Under the pieces are notes generated by a model. That model made no database searches, was not told the origin of the DNA, and saw only the letters and a program-made list of their open reading frames with translations. A DNA stretch of 64,000 nt from Gemmatimonadota bacterium. Its GTDB lineage: Bacteria; Gemmatimonadota; Gemmatimonadetes; Longimicrobiales; Gaopeijiaceae. Of the stretch, positions 42,588 to 52,820 are shown piece by piece. The translations under genes and the position numbers were made by a program. Location of the stretch: NCBI GenBank assembly GCA_028873815.1, contig JAPPNN010000080.1:21150-85149 (forward strand), read 5' to 3'. Position 1 is the first letter of the stretch; every line of letters begins with the position of its first letter.

Positions 42588-43805
42588 TCAGCCGTCCAGG
42601 AGCAGAAAGACGTCCTGCTGGGGCTTCGCGACCGTGACTTCCGGTCCGTTCGGACCCATGTGGACGTTGATCTCGGTGCGCAGACCTACCTCACCCGCGA
42701 TGTAGATGCCGGGCTCGACCGAGAACCCCACCCCGGGAACCAGCACGCGGTCATCTCGCGTCTCGAGATTGTCGAGGTTCGGGCCGCGGCCGTGGATGTC
42801 GCGATCGATCGAGTGGCCGGTGCGGTGGATGAAGTACTCCCCGTATCCCGCATCGGCAATGATCTTGCGGGCCACGTCGTCGGCCTCGAAGCCGCGGATG
42901 GTCTCGCCCCGGGCGTAGCGTTCCCGCAACGAGCTCACGACGCCATCGCGGGCGGCCTTGACCGTAGTCCACAGTTCACCGATCCGCGACGGCAGCTCGG
43001 CACCGAGATACCCCATCCAGGTCTGGTCGGCGGGCACGGAGTCCTCGTGGAAGGCGCCCCACAGGTCGATGAGCAGGAGGTCGCCCGCATCGATGCTCTC
43101 CCCCACCTCTCCCGGATCGTAGTGGGGATCTGCGGCCGTGGGACCAATCGCCACGATGCAATCGGTCTGGTCGGGCAGGCCCCGGCGCCTCAACTCGTGG
43201 CGGATCCAGGTGGCGAGCCCGCCCTCGGTGATGCGGCGGCCCTGTACCACGTGGCTGGCCGCGCGCGCAAAGGCGTCGCGGGCGACCGTCTTCACGATCT
43301 CGGACGCGCGCCCATGCTCCTCACGTTGTTCCGGGGTCCATACGGCGTAGAAGGTCGACACCAGGTCGCCGGAACTGTGCAGTTCGGCCCCCGTGTCCAG
43401 GATCACGTCGCGGATTCCGGCCGGCAGGAGATCGAGGTACGGGACGTTGCTGCGCGGCGATGTCTCGGTGGCCACGCGGCCATGCCCCTTCAGCAACTCG
43501 CGCAGTTCGCGCTCCATTCCCTGGCGGCTCGAATAGCTTCGCCTGGGCCAGTCCAGGTGGCGCCACGACGAGTGCTCGATCGCGTGGATCAGGAGGCGCG
43601 GCGATCCCTCGGCGGGGACCAGCGCGAAGCCGCGGCGGGTGGTCCACTCCAGACCAAGAAGCGAGCGCCCGATCGGATTCCGGTCCTTGAAGTCGTAGAT
43701 CAGCCAGGCGTCGAAGCCGCGCTCGCGGAGCGCATCCTGAACCTCGGCAACACCTGCGGCACTCGCGAGCCGCGCGCCGGAGGTATCCGATGGGGACCTG
43801 CTCAT
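42588..43805 (-). CDS. M24-family metallopeptidase (Xaa-Pro dipeptidase-like)
   Basis: The product has 405 aa. The N-terminal domain starts AEVQDALRERGFDAWLIYDFKDRNPI. The catalytic domain has the metal ligands in LLLIDLWGAFHEDSVPADQTWMGY (Asp pair), HRTGHSIDRDIHG (His), GVGFSVEPGIYI (Glu) and RTEINVHM (Glu). This is a second, different M24 enzyme from the one at 19.6 kb and lacks its Gly-rich insert. It starts with an ATGA overlap on the ccmH-like stop and is followed by priA. It is probably a cytoplasmic proline dipeptidase; substrate is inferred from family. Confidence 0.88.
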   Translation of the reverse strand: MSRSPSDTSGARLASAAGVAEVQDALRERGFDAWLIYDFKDRNPIGRSLLGLEWTTRRGFALVPAEGSPRLLIHAIEHSSWRHLDWPRRSYSSRQGMERELRELLKGHGRVATETSPRSNVPYLDLLPAGIRDVILDTGAELHSSGDLVSTFYAVWTPEQREEHGRASEIVKTVARDAFARAASHVVQGRRITEGGLATWIRHELRRRGLPDQTDCIVAIGPTAADPHYDPGEVGESIDAGDLLLIDLWGAFHEDSVPADQTWMGYLGAELPSRIGELWTTVKAARDGVVSSLRERYARGETIRGFEADDVARKIIADAGYGEYFIHRTGHSIDRDIHGRGPNLDNLETRDDRVLVPGVGFSVEPGIYIAGEVGLRTEINVHMGPNGPEVTVAKPQQDVFLLLDG

Positions 43806-44293
43806 TCCGTTTGCTCCATGGCTTCAAGTTCGGCGAGGGCGGTGTCGAGCCGCTCTCTTTCCTCCTCCGTCAGCCCGCTCTGCTCGGACGCCGGCGTCGC
43901 GGGCCCCCTCAGGCGGCGCAAGGCCAGAACGACCAGCCCCAGCCCCAGGACCAGAGCCGCCGGGGGCATCAGCCACGCCAGCAGTCCCGTGCCGCTCCGC
44001 TTGGGGAAGCCGCGATACTCCTCGCCGTGCGTCGCGACCACGAGTTCGATGAGGCTGTCGGCGGTCAGGCCGTCCCCCGCCCACCGGTCGATGCTGTCCC
44101 GCAACTCCTCGGCCTGCCACGATGGGCAGATCTCCAGCGTCTGGCCGGGACAGAAGGGCGACCGGATCTTCGAAATCGCCTCCTGGGCCGCGGGATGATA
44201 CTGGTGAGCCTCGGTCTCCTGAGCGAAGGCACCGGAAGGGACGAGCAGAGCCGCCGCGACGAGCCGAACTCCGTGCACCAGGCATCTGCTCAC
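43802..44293 (-). CDS. ccmH: CcmH-like cytochrome c biogenesis protein, variant active site
   Basis: The product has 163 aa with a signal peptide ending AFAQ and one C-terminal membrane helix (LLAWLMPPAALVLGLGLVVLAL). The conserved CcmH region reads IRSPFCPGQTLEICPSWQAEELRDSI. The usual LRCxxC has Ser in place of the first Cys, with another Cys nine residues after the retained one. The EEYRGFPKRSGTGLLAWLMP segment is family-like. CcmH normally reduces apocytochrome c cysteines for heme attachment. No other ccm genes lie here. ATGA overlaps join it to genes on both sides. Confidence 0.75.
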   Translation of the reverse strand: MSRCLVHGVRLVAAALLVPSGAFAQETEAHQYHPAAQEAISKIRSPFCPGQTLEICPSWQAEELRDSIDRWAGDGLTADSLIELVVATHGEEYRGFPKRSGTGLLAWLMPPAALVLGLGLVVLALRRLRGPATPASEQSGLTEEERERLDTALAELEAMEQTE

Positions 44294-45288
44294 GCTTCAC
44301 TGCCTCCGTCTATCGCGGTCCCGTCCATGCCGACCCCGGCCAGGGCACGGAGCACGGCGACACACCCCGCCCCCGTGCGCTCCGGGTCGTATCCACCCTC
44401 CAAGAATACCACGACTCGACCGCCGCAACAGCGGTCCGCGGCATCCATAACCCGCAACGTCGCCTCGTGGAGGTCCTCTGGTTCGAGGAGTTGCCCCCCC
44501 AACGGGTCGCCCCTGAGCACATCGAAGCCGGAGGAAACCAGGATGAAGTCAGGCCTGCTTCGGTCCACTGCCGTGTCGAGGGCCATCTGGAAGACCTGGA
44601 GGTAGTCCCGGCCGGGCGTGGCGGGGGCGAGCGGGACGTTCAGGGTAAAGCCCTCTCCGGCACCGCTCCCGGTCTCGTTCGCCGCACCGGTGCCCGGGTA
44701 GTGGGGATACTGGTGGAGGGACAGAAAGAAGACCGAAGGGTCGTCGTAGAAGGCGTCCTGCGTCCCGTTTCCGTGGTGCACGTCCCAGTCCACGATCAGA
44801 ACCCGCCGCGCAAGCCCCCGGGCACGCAGTGCCGCTGCCGCAATGGCGATGTTGTTGAAGAGGCAAAACCCCATCGCGCGGTCCGGGGTGGCGTGATGTC
44901 CCGGGGGTCTCGAAGCCACGAACGCATTCCGGAAGCGTCCCTCGGCCACACCGCGCGCAGCTTCGAGCCCCGCGCCCACGGTTCCCAGCGCCGCCTCCCA
45001 GGAGGCCCCTGAAACCCGCGTATCCGGATCGAGCGCACCCACGCGCCCGGTCTCCCGCGCCACCCGCACCGCACCGCTCACCTGCTCGATCAGGGCGTCC
45101 GTGTGCACCAGCCTCAGGTCCTCTTCGCCAGCGGCACCCGGCGCGACCTGTTCGACGCGCCCGTGCAGCGCGACCAGGTCGTTCTTCACCGCCGACGCCA
45201 CCGCGCGCAGCCGTCCCTGGTGTTCCGGGTGCCCCCAGCCGGTATCGTGGAGCACGGCCGCGGCGTGCATGAGGAAGGCAGTCGACAC
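44290..45288 (-). CDS. histone-deacetylase-family (acetoin utilisation/acetylpolyamine type) hydrolase
   Basis: The product has 332 aa. Zinc-dependent deacetylase motifs are all present: HPEHQGRLRAV near the N-terminus, RPPGHHATPDRAMGFCLFNNIAIAA (the His-His charge relay), VLIVDWDVHHGNGTQDAFY (zinc ligands Asp and His), FFLSLHQYPHYPGTG, LVSSGFDVLRGDPLGG (zinc Asp) and FLEGGYD. Bacterial members remove acetyl groups from polyamines, acetoin-related compounds or proteins; the substrate here is unknown. GTG start at 45288, 4 bp after the carB stop. Confidence 0.92.
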   Translation of the reverse strand: MSTAFLMHAAAVLHDTGWGHPEHQGRLRAVASAVKNDLVALHGRVEQVAPGAAGEEDLRLVHTDALIEQVSGAVRVARETGRVGALDPDTRVSGASWEAALGTVGAGLEAARGVAEGRFRNAFVASRPPGHHATPDRAMGFCLFNNIAIAAAALRARGLARRVLIVDWDVHHGNGTQDAFYDDPSVFFLSLHQYPHYPGTGAANETGSGAGEGFTLNVPLAPATPGRDYLQVFQMALDTAVDRSRPDFILVSSGFDVLRGDPLGGQLLEPEDLHEATLRVMDAADRCCGGRVVVFLEGGYDPERTGAGCVAVLRALAGVGMDGTAIDGGSEA

Positions 45289-45292
45289 GACG

Positions 45293-48200
45293 CTAGTCCC
45301 CCGAGACGCCTGCCAGGGCCTCCCTGCCCGCGATGCGCTCCTGGATGCTCAGGATCTCCGGGCGCCGCGTCCGTTGCGCGGTCACCGCATCGACCGCCGC
45401 GCTCGTGGCCGACATGGTCGTCAGGTACGGCACGCCGTACGCGATCGCCGCACGCCGCATCGAGTAGTCATCGTACTGGGACTTCTTGCCCAGCGGCGTG
45501 TTGATCAGCAGGCTCACCCGCCCGCTCACGATCCGGTCCACGATGTGGGGCCGTCCCTCCCCAACCTTGTGAATTCGTTCACAAGGAATGCCCAACTGGT
45601 TGAGGTGGTTGCGGGTGCCCCCCGTTGCAAAGACACGGAAGCCCAGGTCGACCAGACGACGCACCAGCGGCGTCACTGTGGGCTTATCCCGGTCGTTCAC
45701 GGTCACGATCACCGACAGATCGTCATCACCCTCGGGCAGACGGTTGCCCGCCGACACCTGCGCCTTGGCGAACGCCATCCCGAAGGAGTCGTCCACGCCC
45801 ATGGCCTCCCCCGTCGAACGCATCTCGGGACCGAGCAGCGTGTCCACATCGAAGCGGTTGAACGGGAACACCGCCTCCTTCACCGCAACCCCATTCACCT
45901 CCGGCTCGGAGGGCACGTTCAGATCCGCAAGCTTCTCGCCAGCCATCAGGCGGGCCGCCAGCCGCGCCAGCGGCACGCCCGTGGCCTTGCCGACGAACGG
46001 GACGGTGCGCGACGCCCGCGGGTTGACCTCCAGCACGTACACCTGCCCGTCCCTGACCGCGTACTGGACGTTGAGAAGTCCGACCACGCCCAGTTCCAGC
46101 GCAAAGCGCTTCGTCAGGCGCCGCATCTCGTCCAGCTCCGTGCGCCCGAGCAGGTAGGGCGGCAGAACGCACGCCGAGTCGCCCGAGTGGACGCCCGCGT
46201 CCTCGATGTGCTGCATGATCCCCCCGATCACGACGTCGGTCCCGTCGGAAAGCGCGTCCACGTCGGCCTCGAACGCGTCCTCGAGGAAGCGGTCGATGAG
46301 TACCGGGTGGTCCGGCGACGCCTTGACCGCCCGCGCGAAGTAGTCCTTGAGCGACGCCTCGTCGTAGACGATCTCCATCGCGCGTCCACCGAGCACATAC
46401 GAGGGACGAACCAGCACGGGGAAGCCGATCTCCCTCGCGATCGCACGGGCCTCGTCCACGCTCATCGCAGTCCCGTTCGCCGGGACGCGCGCGCCGATTC
46501 TGCGGCACACCTCCTCGAACCGCCGCCGGTCTTCGGCCCGGTCGATCGCGTCCACCGAAGTCCCCAGAATCGGCACCCCCAGCTCCGCCAGCGGGTAGGC
46601 CAGGTTCAGCGGCGTCTGCCCGCCCAACTGCACGATCACCCCCACCGGCCGCTCCCGCTCGACGATCTCGACCACGTCCTCCAGCGTCAGGGGCTCGAAG
46701 TAGAGCTTGTCGCTCACGTCGAAGTCGGTCGACACGGTCTCCGGATTGGAGTTCACCATGATCGTCTCGAAGCCGGCCTCCTTGAGCGCCAGCACCGCCT
46801 GCACGCAGCAGTAGTCGAACTCGATCCCCTGCCCGATCCGGTTCGGCCCGCTGCCCAGGATGACGATCTTGCGTGCGTCGGTGGGATCGGATTCGTCCTC
46901 GGATTCATAGGAGGAGTAGTAGTAGGGCGTCGCCGCGGGGAACTCCCCGGCGCAGGTGTCGACGACGTTGTACGTGGGACGAATCCCCCACTCCCAGCGC
47001 TGCGAGCGTATGGCGGCCTCGTCCACCCCGCGCAGCGCCGCCAGTTGCGAGTCGGCGAACCCCTCGCGCTTCATGCGCCGCACCGAGGCCGCATCGAGGG
47101 ACGGCAGATCCGCGAACCACCGTTCCAGTTCGAGGATCTCCGTCAACTGGTCCAGGAACCACGGGTCGATCCCGGTCGCGCGGTGCAGGCGCTCGATCGA
47201 AATGCCGGCCTCGAGCGCCCGCTTCAGCTGGTACTTCCGGAACGTCGTGGGTCTCCGCACCGCGGCGAGCAGCGCCTCCGGGTCGCCCGAATCGAGTCCG
47301 TCGTCGCCGGGGGTCCTGCCGGTCACCCAGCCGGTGCGCCCCACCTCCATACCCCTCAGCCCCTTCTGCCATGCGCTGCGGAACGTGCGGCCGATCGCCA
47401 TGGTCTCGCCGACGGCCTTCATCTGGACGCCCAGCGTGTCGTCCACGTCCGGGAACTTCTCGAACGCGAAGCGGGGGAACTTTACCACCACGTAGTCGAG
47501 CGCGGGCTCGAAGGACGCCGGCGTGGTCTTCGTGATGTCGTTGGGGAGCTCGTAGAGATGATACCCCACCGCCAGCTTCGCGCCCACGCGCGCAATTGGA
47601 AAACCGGTCGCCTTGGACGCCAGCGCCGAGGAGCGGGACACGCGGGGATTCATCTCGACCACCAGCATCTCGCCGTCTTCGGGGTTCACCGCGAACTGGA
47701 TGTTGCAGCCGCCCGCCTCCACACCGATCTCCCGGATGATCGCGATCGCGGCGTCGCGCATGCGCTGATACTCGACATCCGACAGCGTCTGCGCGGGCGC
47801 CACCGTGATCGAGTCCCCCGTATGCACCCCCATCGCGTCGAAGTTCTCGATGGAGCACACGATGATCACGTTGTCGACGCCGTCCCGGACCACCTCCAGC
47901 TCGTACTCCTTCCACCCGATCACCGAGCGGTCGATCAGCACTTCGCCTATGGGGCTGGCGTCGAGCCCCTTGCGCACCTGGGCCTCGAATTCGGCGAGAT
48001 TGTAGGCGGTACCGCCACCGGTGCCGCCGAGGGTGAAGGACGGGCGGATGATCGCGGGGTAGCCGGTGTCTTCGATGATTCCGAGCGCCTCGTCGATGCT
48101 GCGTGCGAAGCCGCCGTGCGGCACCGCCAGCCCGATCCTGTTCATGGCGGCCGTGAACTCCTCCCGGTCCTCGGCCATCACGATCGAGCGCTCGTCCGCT

Positions 48201-48550
48201 CCGATCAAGTCGACGCCGTGCGCCGCCAGCACACCCTGCCGGTGCAGGTCCATCGCGATGTTGAGCGCGGTCTGTCCCCCCATCGTCGGCAGCAGCGCGT
48301 CCGGCTTCTCGCGTTCGATCACCCGCTCCACCCACTCGGGCGTCAAGGGCTCGATATAGGTTCGGTCGGCCAGGTCCGGATCGGTCATGATCGTCGCCGG
48401 ATTCGAGTTGACCAGGACGACCCGGTAGCCCTCCTCCTTGAGAGCGCGCACCGCCTGCGTGCCGGAATAGTCGAATTCGCAGGCCTGTCCGATGACGATG
48501 GGACCCGATCCCAGGATCAGGATCGAGTCGATGTCCGTGCGTTTAGGCAA
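45293..48550 (-). CDS. carB: carbamoyl-phosphate synthase large subunit
   Basis: The product has 1085 aa, the normal length. CarB makes carbamoyl phosphate from bicarbonate, ammonia and two ATP for arginine and pyrimidine synthesis. The first synthetase half starts [29 protein letters not shown], and the second repeats it at about 560 ([25 protein letters not shown]). Both ATP-grasp domains and the C-terminal MGS-like allosteric domain ([22 protein letters not shown]) are complete. The start is a TTG at 48550 chosen from the conserved N-terminus; no good ribosome site is visible. carA is not in the window. Confidence 0.97.
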   Translation of the reverse strand: MPKRTDIDSILILGSGPIVIGQACEFDYSGTQAVRALKEEGYRVVLVNSNPATIMTDPDLADRTYIEPLTPEWVERVIEREKPDALLPTMGGQTALNIAMDLHRQGVLAAHGVDLIGADERSIVMAEDREEFTAAMNRIGLAVPHGGFARSIDEALGIIEDTGYPAIIRPSFTLGGTGGGTAYNLAEFEAQVRKGLDASPIGEVLIDRSVIGWKEYELEVVRDGVDNVIIVCSIENFDAMGVHTGDSITVAPAQTLSDVEYQRMRDAAIAIIREIGVEAGGCNIQFAVNPEDGEMLVVEMNPRVSRSSALASKATGFPIARVGAKLAVGYHLYELPNDITKTTPASFEPALDYVVVKFPRFAFEKFPDVDDTLGVQMKAVGETMAIGRTFRSAWQKGLRGMEVGRTGWVTGRTPGDDGLDSGDPEALLAAVRRPTTFRKYQLKRALEAGISIERLHRATGIDPWFLDQLTEILELERWFADLPSLDAASVRRMKREGFADSQLAALRGVDEAAIRSQRWEWGIRPTYNVVDTCAGEFPAATPYYYSSYESEDESDPTDARKIVILGSGPNRIGQGIEFDYCCVQAVLALKEAGFETIMVNSNPETVSTDFDVSDKLYFEPLTLEDVVEIVERERPVGVIVQLGGQTPLNLAYPLAELGVPILGTSVDAIDRAEDRRRFEEVCRRIGARVPANGTAMSVDEARAIAREIGFPVLVRPSYVLGGRAMEIVYDEASLKDYFARAVKASPDHPVLIDRFLEDAFEADVDALSDGTDVVIGGIMQHIEDAGVHSGDSACVLPPYLLGRTELDEMRRLTKRFALELGVVGLLNVQYAVRDGQVYVLEVNPRASRTVPFVGKATGVPLARLAARLMAGEKLADLNVPSEPEVNGVAVKEAVFPFNRFDVDTLLGPEMRSTGEAMGVDDSFGMAFAKAQVSAGNRLPEGDDDLSVIVTVNDRDKPTVTPLVRRLVDLGFRVFATGGTRNHLNQLGIPCERIHKVGEGRPHIVDRIVSGRVSLLINTPLGKKSQYDDYSMRRAAIAYGVPYLTTMSATSAAVDAVTAQRTRRPEILSIQERIAGREALAGVSGD

Positions 48551-48567
48551 TGATTTTGTGCACGCTG

Positions 48568-48681
48568 CTAGTCGGAGCTCTTGGCGGATTCCTTCCGGAC
48601 CGCGGTGCGGAGGGCCAGGGTGAGGCCTCCCCACACGAACGCCATGATCACGATCATGGTGATCCAGGTTGCGGTGGTCAT
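48568..48681 (-). CDS. metS: MetS-like small subunit of an NSS transporter
   Basis: This is a 37-aa single-helix membrane protein: [24 protein letters not shown], then a short basic tail. The WGGL after the helix and the length match MetS-type small subunits that some NSS-family (SNF) amino-acid transporters need. It sits between pxpC and carB. The only NSS transporter visible lies 8 kb away at 56.8 kb, so partner choice is an inference. It is too small for many gene finders. Confidence 0.7.
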   Translation of the reverse strand: MTTATWITMIVIMAFVWGGLTLALRTAVRKESAKSSD

Positions 48682-48785
48682 TCTTGTGACCGGCTCCCTT
48701 CGACTGCGCGGTGGGCATGTGGGGCGGCCACGGAAGAGGGGCCAACGGCGCGTGCCGGGCGGGGAGCGCCTTTTCCGGGGCCGGA

Positions 48786-49742
48786 TTAAGGTGCGGAAAC
48801 GGGGGTGCGGGGGCAAGACGTGATTCGGAAGAACGACTCGCGCCGGGCGAGCGCGCTGCGGAGCACATCGGGGTCGGCGCGGACGAAGCGGACGGGTGTG
48901 CCGGGCCGGGCCTGGGCCAGCGCGTCGAGCGCAATCGGATCGGCGGAACCGAGCTTCGCGTACCCGCCGATGGTGGGGCGGTCGCGCGTGAACACCAGGG
49001 GGAGGCCGTCGCCGGTGACCTGAACGGTTCCGTCCACGAGCGGTGTCGAGTCGAGGACGCGTGGGCCTGTGGTGAGGGAGGGGCCGACCAGGCGGATCGC
49101 CGTGCGGTCGCTCGCGGGGTCGATGGTCCAGGTCGCGTCGAACACCTGATCCCGTTCTGCACGCGAGAACTCGCCCCACTCATAGCCGATGACCAGCGAT
49201 ACCGTCAGCGAATCCGGCGGCGGCGGAATCAGCTCGTCGGGGACGCGGCGGACCGGGCACCGGTGGTCGGGCGCGCGCCACCGCAGCGTCTCGCCCGGGC
49301 GGAGCGGCCGGCCCAGCAAACCGGGCAGTCCGTCCCGCACCACGGCCGACGCCGAGCCGAATGCGGTGGTCACGTCCAGCCCGCCGGGAAAGGCCAGGTA
49401 CGAGCGCATGCCGGTCGTGCCGTACCCGAGGCGGAGAAGGTGGCCGGGCCGCACACGCATGGTTCGCCACGCGCCCGTCTCGACACCGTCCAGCGTGGCC
49501 GCGCAACCCGTACCGGTCATCGCTACCACGGTCTCGACGGCAAACCTCAGCGCGAACCCCCCCAGCGTGATCTCGAGCGCGGCCGCCCCCGGATCGTTCC
49601 CCAGGAGCCGGTTGGCCCACAGATACGCCCGCTGGTCCATGGCGCCCCCAGGAGCGAGACCGGCGCGGCGGCCGGCGCGTCTACCCAGATCCTGAATCGT
49701 GCAAAACGGCCCGGGACGCTCCACCACACCGTGGGCACTCAT
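48786..49742 (-). CDS. pxpC: 5-oxoprolinase subunit C
   Basis: The product has 318 aa. The PxpC/KipA-type fold is shown by [38 protein letters not shown] at the start, [26 protein letters not shown], and the later [30 protein letters not shown]. Together with PxpA and PxpB it cleaves 5-oxoproline to glutamate with ATP. All three genes are adjacent and joined by 4-bp stop-start overlaps in the order A-B-C. Confidence 0.93.
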   Translation of the reverse strand: MSAHGVVERPGPFCTIQDLGRRAGRRAGLAPGGAMDQRAYLWANRLLGNDPGAAALEITLGGFALRFAVETVVAMTGTGCAATLDGVETGAWRTMRVRPGHLLRLGYGTTGMRSYLAFPGGLDVTTAFGSASAVVRDGLPGLLGRPLRPGETLRWRAPDHRCPVRRVPDELIPPPPDSLTVSLVIGYEWGEFSRAERDQVFDATWTIDPASDRTAIRLVGPSLTTGPRVLDSTPLVDGTVQVTGDGLPLVFTRDRPTIGGYAKLGSADPIALDALAQARPGTPVRFVRADPDVLRSALARRESFFRITSCPRTPVSAP

Positions 49743-50410
49743 CCGCAGTGCGCCTCGTAGGCGTCACGACTGATCGCGCGAAACTCGACTGTGCCGCCTG
49801 GACGGAAGCGGGAGATCCGCTCCGTGGGATCCGAGAAAAACGGCTCGGGCACCCGGCCGACGATGCGCCAGCCGCCCGGGCCCGCCGCCGGATAGATCCC
49901 CGTGCGCCGATCCGCGATCCCGACCGAGCCGGCCTCGACGCGCCGCCGGGGCGTGGCGAGTCGCGGCATCGCGATCCGCGCATCCAGGTCCCCCAAATAG
50001 GCGAATCCCGGTGCAAACCCGGTCGCCAGCACCGTGTACGGGGTGCCGCTATGGACACTGGCCACCTCCGCGACGCTCAGTCCTGCGCCCACCGACAGCT
50101 CCTCCAGGTCGGGCGCCAGCTCCGGGTCGTAGCAAACCGGCAGCGAAACGGGATCGCCCGTGTCGATTTCGGGCACGCCCAGCATGCATTCCTTCGCCGC
50201 CGCCGACAGCCGGGCCTCGACCTCTTCCGGGTCCCATGTGCTCGGCGAGCCCTCGACCAGCAACCCGTTGAACGCCGGGATCGTGGCTCGCAGGTCCCGC
50301 AGCGCATCGCGCGCGAGACGCTCCAGGCCAACGACGCGCGCGACGCCCTCCCGGTCGGCGGGCACCGGCAGAGTGACCAGGGCGCTGACCGGACCCGGGA
50401 ACGTGATCAC
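49739..50410 (-). CDS. pxpB: 5-oxoprolinase subunit B
   Basis: The product has 223 aa. PxpB/KipI signature segments are VCYDPELAPDLEELSVGAGLSVAEVASVHSGTPYTVLATGFAPGFAYLGDLD and PRLATPRRRVEAGSVGIADRRTGIYPAAGPGGWRIVGRVPEPFF. It is the second subunit of the 5-oxoprolinase complex. In Bacillus a homologue also inhibits a sporulation kinase, which is not relevant here. Overlaps of 4 bp with pxpA and pxpC show tight co-translation. Confidence 0.93.
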   Translation of the reverse strand: MITFPGPVSALVTLPVPADREGVARVVGLERLARDALRDLRATIPAFNGLLVEGSPSTWDPEEVEARLSAAAKECMLGVPEIDTGDPVSLPVCYDPELAPDLEELSVGAGLSVAEVASVHSGTPYTVLATGFAPGFAYLGDLDARIAMPRLATPRRRVEAGSVGIADRRTGIYPAAGPGGWRIVGRVPEPFFSDPTERISRFRPGGTVEFRAISRDAYEAHCG

Positions 50411-51138
50411 GCGTGGCGTGGGATCAGCTCACGGATGCGGTGCAGGACCGCCGTCGCCGACGGGTTGTCGCCGTGCACGCACAGCGTCTCGGCCTGCACC
50501 GCCAGCGGTCCCTCCGGTGTCTCCACGAACCCGCCGACCAGATTCGCCACGTGCTTCGCGACCGCGTCGTGGTCGTCGAGGACCGCCCCCGGGATCGAGC
50601 GCGACTGGAGCCGCCCGTCGGCCGCGTAGGCGCGGTCGGCAAAAGCCTCGAACGCCAGCGGCAGTCCCGTGTGCTCGAGCATGGCCGCGTGCCGCCCACG
50701 ATCCGGCGTCGCCTGCAGGACGAACGTGAGCGACGAATCCACGGCGGCCACGCCTTCGGCCAACCGCGTGAGCAGCCCATCGTCGTTCATCATCGCCAGG
50801 TACAGAGCCCCATGCGGCTTCACATGATGCAGACCCGTCCCCACCGCGGCCGCGACCGCTTGCAGCGCCCCGATCTGCGCCTGCATCTCGCGCACGAGCG
50901 AGTCGAGCGGCCAGTCCAGCCGCAGGCGCCCGAAGTTGCGCCGGTCCGGATAGCCGGGATGCGCCCCTGCCTGCACCCCGTGCTCGGCCGCCAGCGCCAG
51001 CGTGCGCGCCATCGTGTCCGGGTCCCCGGCGTGGCCTCCGCATGCAATGTTCGCCCAATCGATGAGGGGCATCACCGCCTCGTCGGCCCCCTTCTCCCAG
51101 GGCCCGTAGCTTTCGCCCATGTCGCAGTTGATCAGCAT
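50407..51138 (-). CDS. pxpA: 5-oxoprolinase subunit A
   Basis: The product has 243 aa (LamB/YcsF family). The conserved N-terminus MLINCDMGESYGPW sets the ATG at 51138. Further motifs are DWANIACGGHAGDPDTMARTLALAAEHGVQAGAHPGYPDRRNFGRL (GGHAGD and AHPGYPD), HHVKPHGALYLAM and VHGDNPSA near the C-terminus. It is the catalytic subunit that hydrolyses the phosphorylated 5-oxoproline intermediate. It leads the pxpABC unit and is divergent from the serine hydrolase gene. Confidence 0.94.
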   Translation of the reverse strand: MLINCDMGESYGPWEKGADEAVMPLIDWANIACGGHAGDPDTMARTLALAAEHGVQAGAHPGYPDRRNFGRLRLDWPLDSLVREMQAQIGALQAVAAAVGTGLHHVKPHGALYLAMMNDDGLLTRLAEGVAAVDSSLTFVLQATPDRGRHAAMLEHTGLPLAFEAFADRAYAADGRLQSRSIPGAVLDDHDAVAKHVANLVGGFVETPEGPLAVQAETLCVHGDNPSATAVLHRIRELIPRHA

Positions 51139-51226
51139 GCGGAAAGATACCGCCTTGGCCGCGCGACTCGCACGGTGCATGTTGAAGCCAATCCTACCCG
51201 TCCCTTCCGGCCTTTCGAAGGAAGCC

Positions 51227-52681
51227 ATGAAACGCCTTACCGCCGCGGCCATCGCGCTCGTCCTCCTCCAGCCCACAACCGTCCACGGCCAGCAGGAGCG
51301 CTCCTACGACTACTTCGCGCCCCAGCGGGAGATGATCCAGCGCGGCGTGCAGGCCATCTTGCAGTGCAACGGCCTCTTCACGAGCGACCGCACCCTGGAG
51401 CAGGTCTTCGATCAGGAACTGGTCTACCTGGACACTCCCGTCGGGACGACCGAGGGCGGCGACTACGTCGTCGACCGGGAGAAGAAGGCCGTCGCCATCG
51501 GGGCCCCCGGCGCGATCCCGACCATGCGGGCCGCGTTCCGCGAAGGGATCGGGTGCGTGATCATGTCGCCGGATCAGACCTTCGACGACATTGACGACCT
51601 GCCGATCCTCAAGACGCCCCCCCTGTCAGGCGATCCCGCCACCATGCCCTGGCCGGACGGCGACCTGATCGAGGACAGGCCGCTCCCCGCCGGCATCGAC
51701 CCGGCCGCCCTCCAGGACGCCTCCGACTGGACCTTCGACCGCGAGTCGCCGGAGCAGGTGACCCTCAGCCTGATCGTGGTGCACGACGGCCGGATCATTC
51801 ACGAGCGCTACGCTCCCGGCGTCGACATGTCCACGAAGACCCGCACCTGGTCCACCGCGAAGAGCATCGCCGTGACGCTGATCGGGATGCTCGCCGACGA
51901 GGGCAAGCTGGCGCTCGACGACCCCCTGCCCTTCGACTGGCTTCCGGACAACGCCGGCTCGGCCGAGACCGACCCCCGTCGCCAAATCACCCTCCGCCAC
52001 GTCCTCAACATGTCCAGCGGCCTCTACCCCGTGGACAGCTGGGGCATGGAGTACGCAACCGGCTCGGGGTTCTCCTACTGGGCCGGCGCGAGTTCGGTCG
52101 ACGGCGCGCGCAACCGCTCGCTCATGCGCGAACCCGGCACCTTCTGGGACTACGAGAACTACGACACCCTGCTCGGCGTCTACGCGATGAAGCTCATGAT
52201 CGGCGACCCGCAGGCCTACCTCGAATTCCCGCGCAAGCGCCTCCTCGACAAGCTCGGCATGCGGAGCACGCTCCTGAGCACCGACCGCTTCGGCGACTTC
52301 ATCCTCAGCAGCCAGGTCTACACGACGGCCCGCGACCTCGCCCGCTTCGGGATGCTGTACGTGCAGAACGGGGTGTGGAAGGGCGAGCGGCTGGTGTCGG
52401 AAGAGTGGATCGCCTTCGCGCGCACCCCTGCTCCCGCCACGTCCGAGAGCGGCAACTTCTACGGCGGCCAGTTCTGGCTGGTTCCGGACGACCGCACCGA
52501 CGTGCCGCCGGACGCGTATTCCACGGCCGGCAACCGGGGCCAGTTCGTGGTCGTGTTACCCTCGCACGACGTGGTCATCGTCCGCCGCGGCCTGGACTAC
52601 GGCCGTCAGGGCTTCGACCGCTGGGACATGACCCGCGAGGTGCTCAAGGCGTTCGAGCCGGTGGCGACGAGCAACCGCTAA
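51227..52681 (+). CDS. exported serine hydrolase (class C beta-lactamase family)
   Basis: The product has 484 aa. GAAGGAAG before the ATG at 51227 and a signal peptide (MKRLTAAAIALVLLQPTTVHGQQ) fix the start. The beta-lactamase/transpeptidase-like core begins near residue 180: LIVVHDGRIIHERYAPG, the S-x-x-K motif STAKS, the Y-x-N equivalent YENYD, and a late STAGNRGQFVVVLPSHDVVIVRRG. Family members act on peptides, esters or cell-wall fragments; not all are true beta-lactamases. An unassigned N-terminal 150 residues precede the core. It lies just upstream of a BlaI/M56 regulatory pair. Confidence 0.85.
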   Translation: MKRLTAAAIALVLLQPTTVHGQQERSYDYFAPQREMIQRGVQAILQCNGLFTSDRTLEQVFDQELVYLDTPVGTTEGGDYVVDREKKAVAIGAPGAIPTMRAAFREGIGCVIMSPDQTFDDIDDLPILKTPPLSGDPATMPWPDGDLIEDRPLPAGIDPAALQDASDWTFDRESPEQVTLSLIVVHDGRIIHERYAPGVDMSTKTRTWSTAKSIAVTLIGMLADEGKLALDDPLPFDWLPDNAGSAETDPRRQITLRHVLNMSSGLYPVDSWGMEYATGSGFSYWAGASSVDGARNRSLMREPGTFWDYENYDTLLGVYAMKLMIGDPQAYLEFPRKRLLDKLGMRSTLLSTDRFGDFILSSQVYTTARDLARFGMLYVQNGVWKGERLVSEEWIAFARTPAPATSESGNFYGGQFWLVPDDRTDVPPDAYSTAGNRGQFVVVLPSHDVVIVRRGLDYGRQGFDRWDMTREVLKAFEPVATSNR

Positions 52682-52741
52682 CGCCGGGCAGCCGCAAACG
52701 CCTCCGCGCGCCAACCGCGACTCCGCGAGCATCCTCTCGAC

Positions 52742-52770
52742 TTGACAGTTACGACATCGTGTCTTAACAT
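52742..52770 (+). promoter_or_regulatory. sigma-70-like promoter of the BlaI/M56 operon
   Basis: TTGACA (52742-52747), a 17-bp spacer, and TAACAT (52765-52770). The -35 is perfect and the -10 keeps the key T, A and final T. It lies upstream of the repressor gene and overlaps operator 1. Confidence 0.75.
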
Positions 52771-52786
52771 TACGACATATTGTCGT
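52751..52786. promoter_or_regulatory. two BlaI-type operator dyads
   Basis: Operator 2 (52772-52786) is ACGACA-TAT-TGTCGT, a perfect palindrome just after the -10. Operator 1 (52751-52765) is ACGACA-TCG-TGTCTT, imperfect, inside the promoter spacer. Both resemble BlaI/MecI sites with a TACGACA half-site, 21 bp apart (about two helix turns). Confidence 0.7.
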
Positions 52787-52820
52787 GTCACCTGTTGTTG
52801 ATTGGAGGGAAAGAGCGACC

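Noticed and set aside
45101..48553. 1150-aa plus-strand open frame opposite carB
   Set aside because: It is an antisense shadow of a conserved gene in high-GC DNA, rich in His/Arg/Gly with no domain.
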